Positions 1 to 6,153 of a stretch of DNA of 12,754 nucleotides are shown piece by piece (the first letter of the stretch is position 1; every line of letters starts with the position of its first letter). This DNA is from an uncultured Clostridia bacterium (GTDB taxonomy: Bacteria; Bacillota; Clostridia; Christensenellales; UBA3700), in assembly GCA_947176115.1 (NCBI GenBank), contig CAMWPK010000021.1:1-12754 (forward strand), written 5' to 3'. The notes under the pieces were generated by a model that worked only from the letters and a program-made list of their open reading frames with translations, had not been told where the DNA came from and did no database searches. The position numbers and the translations under genes were made by a program.

Positions 1-1
1 G

Positions 2-838
2 TTTGGAGGAATAGTAGGTATCAACAACGGGAACGTGCAGGATTGCTTAGTTGTCGGTAAGATTACCGCTGATACAGCAGACGTCGCAGGCGTATGCTTG
101 ATTAACAACTACGTGATATCCGATACCGTCAACCAAGCCGACATATCGCAAAAATCTGATATTACAGGTTGGAGCCCAATTGCTTGCGGTATAGTTTTGC
201 GAAACTATTATTTAGTAAAGAACTGTGAAAATTCAGGATTTATTTCAGCTATTTCAAGCTCTAAGCAGGCGGGAGCAGGCGAGGATACGCCTTCCGTTAC
301 GTCGGCAGGTATAGCTTATCTAAACGGCGGTGGCGCATCAATAGAGATGTGTAAGAACGTCGGAGAAATCTCCGCTATCGGCAACGGCGAAGCAATTGCG
401 GGCGGAATTAGCGCTACGTCATACGGATATATCTATAATTCAATTAATAGCGGTGATATTTCCGTTAAGGCGCAGACTGTCTACGCAGGCGGAATACTCG
501 GTTCCGGCGAAGTTGCAATAGACTCGCGCTACATTTATTTTGCCAACGTAGATAGCTGTATAAGTCAAGGCAAAATCAACGTTACGGCAGATAATCTCGC
601 CTACGTCGGCGGTATTGCCGGAAAAATAGGAGAGATGGAAATCGAGCAATATAAAGTTGACGAAGAGGGTAATTTTATAAGGGGCGACGACGGACAATAC
701 GTGACGGAAATCGTATATCGCGGAGGTCGTGTAATTAAGAGTTATTTTACGGGTGAGCTTACATCTGAAGTCGCGTATTTCGGCAATATAGTGGGGGTAT
801 GCGGAATGAATATTTATCAAAGTAACTCCTATACTTCT
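2..838 (+). repeat. Degenerate GLUG-type protein repeats
   Basis: About seven diverged units can be aligned by eye in the translated protein, at roughly 2-64, 182-253, 302-379, 398-466, 485-589, 605-769 and 779-838. Each begins with a (A/G)GI(V/A/S/L) strand and most carry a later x(N/S/C)xxxGxI strand (CKNVGEI, SINSGDI, CISQGKI, SYFTGEL). The sixth unit has an insertion of about 25 charged residues (EQYKVDEEGNFIRGDDG) before its second strand. The units are conserved in protein pattern only. The DNA is too diverged to be a tandem nucleotide repeat. Confidence 0.6.
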
Positions 839-1030
839 GGTACTGACGAATATCGCAACTTTGAAGATAACTATTATTTGGCTAATTCCTTTGGAGCGTT
901 TGGAGCGACGATGTCCGGCGACGATATTTTGGGCGCAAACGAAAATAAGGGCGCAACTACTGCGACACTTGAAGAAATATTAAATCTTAGGGCGTACAAA
1001 TCCATAATTGACAATTTCAACAACGCGTAA
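2..1030 (+). CDS. GLUG-repeat surface protein, C-terminal part (5' end outside window)
   Basis: This open frame runs in from the left edge; 342 codons are visible before the TAA stop. Its first visible residues already form a repeat (FGGIVGINNGNVQDC), so the GTG at 35 is not a real start. The protein is built of glycine-rich units of the type GGIxGxNxGxIxNCxxxGxI, spaced 30-50 residues apart. This matches the GLUG repeat family, found in large secreted or surface proteins of gut and anaerobic bacteria, where the units form beta-helical or beta-solenoid stalks. The last 40 residues leave the repeat pattern and end in a short helical-looking tail (TLEEILNLRAYKSI). No LPXTG motif, hydrophobic anchor or S-layer homology domain is visible at this end, so any signal peptide or anchor must lie upstream. 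The specific role (adhesin, enzyme carrier or structural protein) cannot be told. The family call is fairly sure; surface location is inferred. Confidence 0.75.
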   Translation, partial: FGGIVGINNGNVQDCLVVGKITADTADVAGVCLINNYVISDTVNQADISQKSDITGWSPIACGIVLRNYYLVKNCENSGFISAISSSKQAGAGEDTPSVTSAGIAYLNGGGASIEMCKNVGEISAIGNGEAIAGGISATSYGYIYNSINSGDISVKAQTVYAGGILGSGEVAIDSRYIYFANVDSCISQGKINVTADNLAYVGGIAGKIGEMEIEQYKVDEEGNFIRGDDGQYVTEIVYRGGRVIKSYFTGELTSEVAYFGNIVGVCGMNIYQSNSYTSGTDEYRNFEDNYYLANSFGAFGATMSGDDILGANENKGATTATLEEILNLRAYKSIIDNFNNA

Positions 1031-1036
1031 TATAAT
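1008..1036 (+). promoter_or_regulatory. Consensus sigma-A promoter for the histidine kinase gene
   Basis: TTGACA at 1008-1013 and TATAAT at 1031-1036 are separated by exactly 17 bases, a full match to the housekeeping consensus. The -35 lies inside the last codons of the GLUG protein gene and the -10 directly follows its TAA stop. The predicted start of transcription is near 1043, only about three bases before the kinase ATG at 1046. Confidence 0.75.
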
Positions 1037-1045
1037 GTATTTAAT

Positions 1046-2785
1046 ATGAAAAACAAGATTTTGAGAAGAGTTATATTGATAATGACGGTAGCGGTATTCG
1101 TTACCGTTGCTTTGACGTTTTTCCTTTTCAATATCTATACTATCAATTCTATAAAGGATTTTCTTCAACCGGAAAGTGAATTTATTGCGGACAAGCTCAA
1201 AGATATTGACAGCATTGACGATATAAAAACTATTCTTGGGGAAGAGAACGAAAAAGAAGACGTATACAAGATAGCGGTCTTTGACTTTAACAAAAATGCT
1301 ATATACACCAATACTCCTACGGATATAGATTTGGGGCGCAGAATTGTCAGACAGCTTGACAAAGCTGTGAAAGACGGAGAAAACTTCTTTTTAGGAAGCG
1401 TATATCAGTCGGGCATGGCTATAAACTGCGCTATAAAGGTAGAAAATGAGAATATAGAGGGCGGTTATCTAATTCTCATGTGTTCCATAGACGTTATCTA
1501 TAACAGCGGACCGTATTTCCTTATAGTCGGTATCGCAATACTAATTTGGGCGGGTGTCATACTGTTGTCTTACTTTGCCTTGACGATCAATATGAAGTTT
1601 GCTACTATACCTTTTGAAAAGTTGGAGGGTATATTAGTTGATATAAACAACGGCGAGTACACGCCGATGCAAGTGCCTGAAAAACTCAACTTTCCGGAGT
1701 TCAAAGCCGTATTGACAAAGGTAGACGACGTCGCAGGCGAAATTGCCAAAAACCTTGTCAACCTGCAATACGAGCAGAAGAAGTCGTCCATACTTCTTCA
1801 CTCTGTCAATCAAGGCATCATAGTGGTATCTCCAAGCGGGAGAATAGTACTCAACAATGCCGTAGCTTTGCAAATCTTCGGCAAAGAAAACGATGCGGTA
1901 GGAGTTGACCTAGGATATCTAGTAGACAATGAAGAGTTGCTTGCATCGCTAAAGCAATCGCTTGAGGATAAAAAGTGTTACGTAGGCGAAGTCGATTTAG
2001 GCGAAGAGATATACAGAGTTGAGACGAGTTTTGATACGGTAGACGACGAAGTAATCGCCGGCGACGTAATGGTGATCATATTCACCAACGTAACTATAGA
2101 GGTAAACAATGCCAAGATTAGAAGCGAGTTTTTTGCCAACGCGTCACACGAACTCAAGACTCCGCTTACGGCAATAAGCGGATATTCTGAGCTTATGACA
2201 ATGGAGGGAGTATCGCAAAAACAACTTGACGTGTGCATAAGGGAAATCAATTCCAACGCAGGTAGAATGAAGACTCTCATAGACGACATGCTTAAACTCT
2301 CCAAATTGGACGCCGATATGGACAACGAGGAGCAATCGACTACGGATATGGCAAAACTTTGCGAAGAAGTCGTCAAGGACCTTAAGGGCGTTGCCGACAG
2401 CAAGGGAGTAAGGCTTGAACTGTCAGGTAGAGCAAATCTGCTTTGCAGACCCAAGATGATTACAACGCTTGCGACCAATCTTGTCAACAACGCTATCAAA
2501 TATAACAAAGATGGCGGATACGTCAAGATAAGTCTGAGCGAAAATAAAGACGCGGTTACGCTCAAGGTCAAGGACAACGGCGTAGGCATAGCCAAAGAAC
2601 ATCAGAGCAGACTATTTGAGAGATTCTATAAAGTTGACGCGTCGCGCACTTATATCAACGAGAGTTCTACTGGGCTTGGACTTGCCATAGTTAAGAGAAT
2701 TGCCGTCATTCACGGCGCAAAGATTTCTCTCAAGAGCGAACTTGGAGAGGGAAGCGAGTTTACGGTTGTATTTCCCAACCGTTAG
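1046..2785 (+). CDS. Membrane sensor histidine kinase (PhoR/WalK-like)
   Basis: This 579-residue two-component sensor should autophosphorylate on His and pass the phosphate to a response regulator. In order it has an N-terminal membrane helix (about 8-30), an extracytoplasmic sensor region (31-150), a second membrane helix (about 152-178) and a degenerate HAMP-like linker. A PAS-like domain follows (about 245-350; GIIVVSPSGRIVLNN). The H-box is FFANASHELKTPL with phospho-acceptor H368. Then come the N-box (NLVNNAIKY), G1 (VKDNGVGIA), F-box (LFERFYKVD) and G2 (STGLGLAIVKR) of the ATPase domain, all intact. This layout resembles PhoR, WalK and related kinases of Gram-positives. No Shine-Dalgarno precedes the ATG at 1046. 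An in-frame ATG at 1082 has a weak GAAGAG 11 bases upstream and would still leave a first membrane helix, so the start is uncertain. No response regulator gene adjoins it. The signal sensed is unknown. Confidence 0.92.
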   Translation: MKNKILRRVILIMTVAVFVTVALTFFLFNIYTINSIKDFLQPESEFIADKLKDIDSIDDIKTILGEENEKEDVYKIAVFDFNKNAIYTNTPTDIDLGRRIVRQLDKAVKDGENFFLGSVYQSGMAINCAIKVENENIEGGYLILMCSIDVIYNSGPYFLIVGIAILIWAGVILLSYFALTINMKFATIPFEKLEGILVDINNGEYTPMQVPEKLNFPEFKAVLTKVDDVAGEIAKNLVNLQYEQKKSSILLHSVNQGIIVVSPSGRIVLNNAVALQIFGKENDAVGVDLGYLVDNEELLASLKQSLEDKKCYVGEVDLGEEIYRVETSFDTVDDEVIAGDVMVIIFTNVTIEVNNAKIRSEFFANASHELKTPLTAISGYSELMTMEGVSQKQLDVCIREINSNAGRMKTLIDDMLKLSKLDADMDNEEQSTTDMAKLCEEVVKDLKGVADSKGVRLELSGRANLLCRPKMITTLATNLVNNAIKYNKDGGYVKISLSENKDAVTLKVKDNGVGIAKEHQSRLFERFYKVDASRTYINESSTGLGLAIVKRIAVIHGAKISLKSELGEGSEFTVVFPNR

Positions 2786-2835
2786 AGCCCGTTGAAGACG
2801 AACGACATAATAAATAATTAAACGAGGTATATACA

Positions 2836-3789
2836 ATGAGTTATCCTATGAAATTGATACCTGCTACCGTAGAAGCGGTGTGGGGCGGAACAAGACTTAT
2901 GGAGAGCAAGTGGAATAAAAAAGGAGTGGGCGCAAATATCGCCGAGAGCTGGGAACTTGCATGTCACGAAAAGGGCGAGAGCGTAATAGTCAACGGCGAA
3001 TTTTCTTCTCGCAAATTATCGGGCGTATTGCAAGATAATCCTGACTTTTTGGGAAAGAAAGGCAAGGAGTTTTCTTTCTTTCCGATACTTGTAAAACTCA
3101 TTGACAGCAAGGACAATCTATCTATTCAAGTTCACCCCGACGACGAATACGCTTTGAGAGTTGAGGGCGAATACGGCAAGACGGAGATGTGGTATATCGT
3201 TGACGCAAAGAAAGGCGGAGGGGTATATTGCGGATTCAAGGAGCCTATATCCAAAGAGCAACTTGCAAAGGCGTTGACGGAGGGTAAGATTATCGATTAC
3301 CTCAACTTTATCGAAGTAAAAAAGGGCGACTGTCTATTTATTCCGGCAGGGACGGTACATGCAATTTGCGGAGGAATATTGCTTTGCGAAGTTCAGCAAA
3401 ATTCTTCAATTACGTATAGACTTTACGACTATGACAGAGTTGACGGCGACGGCAACAAAAGGCAGTTGCATATAGACAAAGCCATTGAGGTTACGGATAC
3501 GTCAAAGGTAGTGAAAGCTAATGAAAATTCAGCGAAGATAGACGAAAATACGCTCACGCTTGCAAGTTGCAAATACTTTACGGCTGGCGAGATTACCTGC
3601 AATGAAGAGTATACTTTTGAAGTGGACGAAGATTCTTTCGTATCCTTGACGGTAGTTGACGGAAGCGGGGCTATAATGGCTAACGGCAGTTGTATTACTC
3701 TTGATTTGGGCGATACTGTATTCTTGCCGGCAGGTCTTGGCAAAGTTGATATATACGGCAATCTCAAGGCAATCAGCGCAAGGGTATGA
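2836..3789 (+). CDS. manA: Mannose-6-phosphate isomerase, class I (ManA)
   Basis: A cytosolic zinc enzyme of 317 residues that interconverts mannose 6-phosphate and fructose 6-phosphate. This feeds mannose into glycolysis or supplies mannose for glycan synthesis. The length equals that of short Bacillus-type enzymes (about 315 residues). The metal ligands are recognisable: Q98 and H100 in LSIQVHPDDEYA, E117 in GKTEMWY, and H175 in IPAGTVHAI. The catalytic-loop Arg is R195 in ITYRLYDYDR. The cupin core covers roughly residues 1-210, followed by a C-terminal beta domain. Translation starts at the ATG at 2836, with GAGG at 2824-2827 eight bases upstream. The 50-base gap after the kinase gene has no convincing promoter or terminator, so read-through from the kinase promoter is plausible. 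The stop overlaps the beginning of the sua5 reading frame. Confidence 0.95.
   Translation: MSYPMKLIPATVEAVWGGTRLMESKWNKKGVGANIAESWELACHEKGESVIVNGEFSSRKLSGVLQDNPDFLGKKGKEFSFFPILVKLIDSKDNLSIQVHPDDEYALRVEGEYGKTEMWYIVDAKKGGGVYCGFKEPISKEQLAKALTEGKIIDYLNFIEVKKGDCLFIPAGTVHAICGGILLCEVQQNSSITYRLYDYDRVDGDGNKRQLHIDKAIEVTDTSKVVKANENSAKIDENTLTLASCKYFTAGEITCNEEYTFEVDEDSFVSLTVVDGSGAIMANGSCITLDLGDTVFLPAGLGKVDIYGNLKAISARV
3780..3784 (+). promoter_or_regulatory. Ribosome binding site deciding the sua5 start
   Basis: AAGGG lies 7 bases before the ATG at 3792 but only 1 base before the ATG at 3786. The downstream ATG is therefore the better start, although the upstream one gives the longer frame. Confidence 0.55.
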
Positions 3790-3791
3790 CG

Positions 3792-4784
3792 ATGCAGACG
3801 AGAATAGTAACTCTAGAGCAAGGTCTTGAAGAGGCAGTAAAGCTCATTAAAAGTGGCGAGGTCGTGGTATTTCCTACCGAGACCGTTTACGGTCTTGGCG
3901 CAAATGCGTTTGACGCAAAAGCCGTACGCAAGATATTTGAGGCAAAGGGCAGACCTATGGACAATCCGCTAATCGCTCATATAGCGGATATATCTTGGAT
4001 AGACAGGCTTGCGATAGATATTTCCGACGAAGCAAGAGCTGTAATCAATGAGTTTATGCCGGGACCGATAACGGTAATTCTCAAGAGGTCTAAGGAAGTT
4101 CCCGACGAGGTTACGGCGGGACTTGACACGGTGGGAATCCGTTTTCCTAAGCATAGTGTGGCGAGGGAATTTATAAAGGCTTGCGGAGTGCCGTTGTCCG
4201 CGCCGTCGGCAAATACTTCAACGAAAATTTCTCCCACAAGCGCTCAGCACGTATTTGATGATATGAAGGGTAGAATACCTCTTATATTGCAAGGCGGAAC
4301 TTGCGAAGTCGGCATAGAATCGACGATTGTCGATATGACGGCAGACGTACCTACAATTTTACGTCCGGGAGCTATTACGGTTGATATGCTTGCAAAAGTA
4401 CTTGGCAAAGTTAAGAATTTCGACGGCAAGATAATAGTGGCGAAAGCTCCGGGTATGAAGTACAAGCACTACGCTCCAAGTTGCGAGATGGTAGTAGCGA
4501 CAAATGAAAAGAGGGCAAGAGAGGAATACTCTCGCCAAAAGCAAAAAGGGCTTAATCCCGTCATAATTGCAAAGAGTTATTATCTAAAAGATACGGGCGA
4601 CGAGCAATTCAACGTGATAGACCTTGGCGAGGGCAACGAAGAGGCTATGCGTAATATCTACAATGCAATGCATGAGGCGCAGGAAAAGTACAGTTATATT
4701 ATTTGTCAGGATTTTGGCGACAACGGTTTGGGCGCATCAATAATGAATAGAGTAAATAAAGCCAGTGGGGGTAAACGTATATGA
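3792..4784 (+). CDS. sua5: L-threonylcarbamoyladenylate synthase (Sua5/YwlC family)
   Basis: This enzyme makes threonylcarbamoyl-AMP from threonine, bicarbonate and ATP. It is the first step of the universal t6A modification at position 37 of ANN-decoding tRNAs. The protein is 330 residues from the ATG at 3792. The N-terminal YrdC domain (about 1-200) shows FPTETVYGLGANA, the KGRPMDNPLIAH motif, SAPSAN and EVGIESTIVD, followed by ILRPGAI. A linker (APGMKYKHYAP) leads into a C-terminal Sua5 domain of about 115 residues, so this is the long Sua5 form rather than the short TsaC form. An alternative ATG at 3786 overlaps the manA stop but is too close to the AAGGG at 3780-3784. The gene overlaps the following phosphatase gene by four bases (ATGA at 4781-4784), which suggests translational coupling. 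In B. subtilis the homologue ywlC also lies near ywlE and the rpiB-like ywlF. Confidence 0.95.
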   Translation: MQTRIVTLEQGLEEAVKLIKSGEVVVFPTETVYGLGANAFDAKAVRKIFEAKGRPMDNPLIAHIADISWIDRLAIDISDEARAVINEFMPGPITVILKRSKEVPDEVTAGLDTVGIRFPKHSVAREFIKACGVPLSAPSANTSTKISPTSAQHVFDDMKGRIPLILQGGTCEVGIESTIVDMTADVPTILRPGAITVDMLAKVLGKVKNFDGKIIVAKAPGMKYKHYAPSCEMVVATNEKRAREEYSRQKQKGLNPVIIAKSYYLKDTGDEQFNVIDLGEGNEEAMRNIYNAMHEAQEKYSYIICQDFGDNGLGASIMNRVNKASGGKRI

Positions 4785-5248
4785 AGATTTTGTTTGTATG
4801 CACAGGCAATACGTGCCGTTCGCCTTTGGCGCAAGCAATATTGCAAGAGAAGATAGACAAAGACGGTTTGACGGACTTTGAAGCCGACAGCGCCGGTATA
4901 TTCTGCGGATACGGAGAACCTATGAGCCAACATACTGCGGAAATTATTGAGAGCATGGGAATGTTCTTTACCCATACGTCCCAACCTGTTACGCCTAATT
5001 TGCTCTCTAACTGCGATATGATTGTCACTATGACTAAAGAACATAAAAATATGCTTATCGGTTACGTCGATGAGGGTAAACTCTTTAGTTTTGACGAAAT
5101 TACCGGCAATGGGGATATTGCCGATCCGTACGGCGGAGATAGCGCGGATTACCTTGCCGTTGAAATGCAATTGCGACGCGGTATGGACGCATTAGTTGCA
5201 AAGGCAAAAACATTGCTTGAAAATAATAATTTTCAAAGTAATAAGTAA
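4781..5248 (+). CDS. ywlE: Low-molecular-weight phosphatase, probable protein-arginine phosphatase (YwlE-like)
   Basis: A 155-residue cytosolic enzyme of the low-molecular-weight protein-tyrosine phosphatase fold. The P-loop at the N-terminus reads CTGNTCRS (C7 to S14): C7 is the nucleophile and R13 binds phosphate. The general acid is D115 in the DP motif ADPYGGD. T11 in the P-loop is the residue that distinguishes B. subtilis YwlE, a phosphoarginine phosphatase opposing the kinase McsB, from tyrosine phosphatases that carry Ile there. This family assignment is knowledge applied to the visible residue; activity is inferred. The ATG overlaps the sua5 stop (ATGA), and GGGGG at 4767-4771 is a usable ribosome site nine bases upstream. 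The last residues (LENNNFQSNK) are AT-rich and contain a DNA inverted repeat. No mcsB or clpC gene lies in the window. A tyrosine phosphatase involved in polysaccharide regulation is the alternative. Confidence 0.88.
   Translation: MKILFVCTGNTCRSPLAQAILQEKIDKDGLTDFEADSAGIFCGYGEPMSQHTAEIIESMGMFFTHTSQPVTPNLLSNCDMIVTMTKEHKNMLIGYVDEGKLFSFDEITGNGDIADPYGGDSADYLAVEMQLRRGMDALVAKAKTLLENNNFQSNK
5217..5236 (+). repeat. AT-rich inverted repeat at the end of the phosphatase gene
   Basis: TTGAAAAT at 5217-5224 and ATTTTCAA at 5229-5236 are perfect 8-base arms around a 4-base loop, inside the last codons of the phosphatase gene. The next T run (5251-5255) is 14 bases downstream and the stem has little GC. 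At best this is a weak terminator or a 3'-end hairpin. Confidence 0.35.
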
Positions 5249-5296
5249 AATTTTTATCAATTATCGCATATTATAAAGAAATAAAAAAATTAGCAC

Positions 5297-5325
5297 TTGC
5301 ATAATTTTGGAAATTATGCTACAAT
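5297..5325 (+). promoter_or_regulatory. Promoter of rpiB and probably of the V-ATPase operon
   Basis: TTGCAT at 5297-5302 and TACAAT at 5320-5325 are 17 bases apart, and a TG one base before the -10 (5317-5318) makes it an extended -10. It lies in the 110-base AT-rich gap between the phosphatase gene and rpiB. Transcription would start near 5332, giving a leader of about 27 bases that carries AGGAG. Confidence 0.65.
5299..5319 (+). promoter_or_regulatory. Operator-like perfect inverted repeat inside the rpiB promoter
   Basis: GCATAATTT (5299-5307) and AAATTATGC (5311-5319) are exact reverse complements around TGG. The dyad begins inside the -35 hexamer and ends on the base before the -10. 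That placement is expected for a repressor or activator site acting on this promoter. No T run follows, so it is not an intrinsic terminator. The cognate regulator is not in the window. Confidence 0.5.
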
Positions 5326-5358
5326 ATTCCAGTACAAAAATATAGTTTAGGAGTACTT

Positions 5359-5808
5359 ATGAAGATTGCAATAGGATGTGACCATGGCGGTATAGCATTG
5401 AAACCAATTGTCAAAAAGGTTTTAGAAGAGAACGATATAGAGATAATTGATATGGGATGTTGCGATACCAAGTCGGTGGATTATCCCGATTATGCTTTGA
5501 GCGTTGCGGAGGCAGTATCAAAAGGCGAAGTCGATAAGGGCATTATTCTTTGCGGAACTGGTATAGGCATAAGCATAGCCGCCAACAAGGTCAAAGGCGT
5601 GAGAGCGGCGGTATGTCACGATTTGTTTACCGCTCAAATGTGCGCTCAACATAACGACGCAAATATCCTTTCTATCGGCGGAAGAGTGGTAAGCGAAGAA
5701 CTCGCAGGTCAAATGGTGCAGACGTGGCTAGATACTCCCTTTGAGGGCGGAAGACATACGGGTAGAGTTGCAAAGATAAGCGAGATAGAAAATAAGTATT
5801 TCAAATAA
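5359..5808 (+). CDS. rpiB: Ribose 5-phosphate isomerase B
   Basis: A 149-residue cytosolic enzyme of the RpiB/LacAB family. It interconverts ribulose 5-phosphate and ribose 5-phosphate in the non-oxidative pentose phosphate pathway; some relatives act on allose 6-phosphate or galactose 6-phosphate. Visible signatures are GCDHGG near the N-terminus (D8, H9), the phosphate-binding and catalytic stretch CGTGIGISIAANK with catalytic C65, VRAAVCHD, and QHNDANILSIGGR. The length is typical of the family. The ATG at 5359 is preceded by AGGAG at 5349-5353 with a five-base spacer. The gene has its own promoter with an embedded dyad. Only 18 bases separate its stop from the first V-ATPase gene, so the two are probably co-transcribed. 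B. subtilis ywlF lies in a comparable neighbourhood downstream of ywlE. The precise sugar specificity is inferred from the genomic context. Confidence 0.93.
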   Translation: MKIAIGCDHGGIALKPIVKKVLEENDIEIIDMGCCDTKSVDYPDYALSVAEAVSKGEVDKGIILCGTGIGISIAANKVKGVRAAVCHDLFTAQMCAQHNDANILSIGGRVVSEELAGQMVQTWLDTPFEGGRHTGRVAKISEIENKYFK

Positions 5809-5814
5809 TTCGAC

Positions 5815-5818
5815 GGAG
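5815..5818 (+). promoter_or_regulatory. Ribosome binding site deciding the ntpF start
   Basis: GGAG here is 8 bases from the ATG at 5827 and only 2 bases from the in-frame GTG at 5821. The ATG is therefore the likely start. Confidence 0.55.
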
Positions 5819-5826
5819 ATGTGAGC

Positions 5827-6153
5827 ATGATTGAAGAGATGATAGACAGTATTATAGAAGCTGAGGACAAGGCGCAAGAAATTGTCAAAGCATCGGTCAA
5901 CGAGTCGAATAATATCGTAAGCGAGGCAAAAGTCAAAGCCGAGGCTATGATTGTCAACGCTAAGGACGAACAGTACGCCAAAGAGCAATCGGCTATCGAG
6001 GCGGGAGAAAAGAAAGGCGCGGAGTTAAGACAGGCTCAACTTGAAGAAGCTCAAAAGCAGGCGGACGCTATGATTAATGCGCTTGAAAAAAATAAGAAAA
6101 AAGTCACGGCAAGTATTATCAAAGAGTTAAAAGGTAAGTATGGCATTAAGTAA
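5827..6153 (+). CDS. ntpF: V/A-type ATPase coiled-coil stalk subunit (NtpF / subunit G/H)
   Basis: A 108-residue, almost wholly helical and highly charged protein. The Ala/Glu/Lys heptad pattern runs from about residue 5 to 95 with no membrane segment. It matches the small peripheral-stalk subunit called NtpF, AhaH or G, which pairs with subunit E in a right-handed coiled coil holding the catalytic head against the membrane subunit. Coiled-coil proteins are hard to assign by sequence alone; position as first gene before ntpI makes the call secure. The start at the ATG 5827 is favoured over GTG 5821 by spacing to GGAG. The 3' end overlaps ntpI by 14 bases, suggesting coupled translation. Confidence 0.85.
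   Translation: MIEEMIDSIIEAEDKAQEIVKASVNESNNIVSEAKVKAEAMIVNAKDEQYAKEQSAIEAGEKKGAELRQAQLEEAQKQADAMINALEKNKKKVTASIIKELKGKYGIK

Noticed and set aside
1978..2595. Open frame of 205 codons on the minus strand opposite the kinase gene.
   Set aside because: It is Ser/Leu-rich and low-complexity, lies wholly within a clear histidine kinase on the other strand, and shows no family motif.
2786..2835. Possible promoter before manA (TTGAAG at 2792-2797 with an AT-rich region downstream).
   Set aside because: At 17-base spacing the -10 position reads TAATTA, a poor match, and the better CATAAT is only eight bases from the -35.
4706..5170. Open frame of 154 codons on the minus strand opposite the sua5/ywlE junction.
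   Set aside because: It spans two real genes in antisense and shows no motif.
5290..5359. TTAGCACT at 5290-5297 and GAGTACTTA at 5351-5359 resemble the two arms of a CIRCE heat-shock operator.
   Set aside because: CIRCE arms are separated by 9 bases. Here they are 50 or more bases apart, and the right arm has two mismatches.
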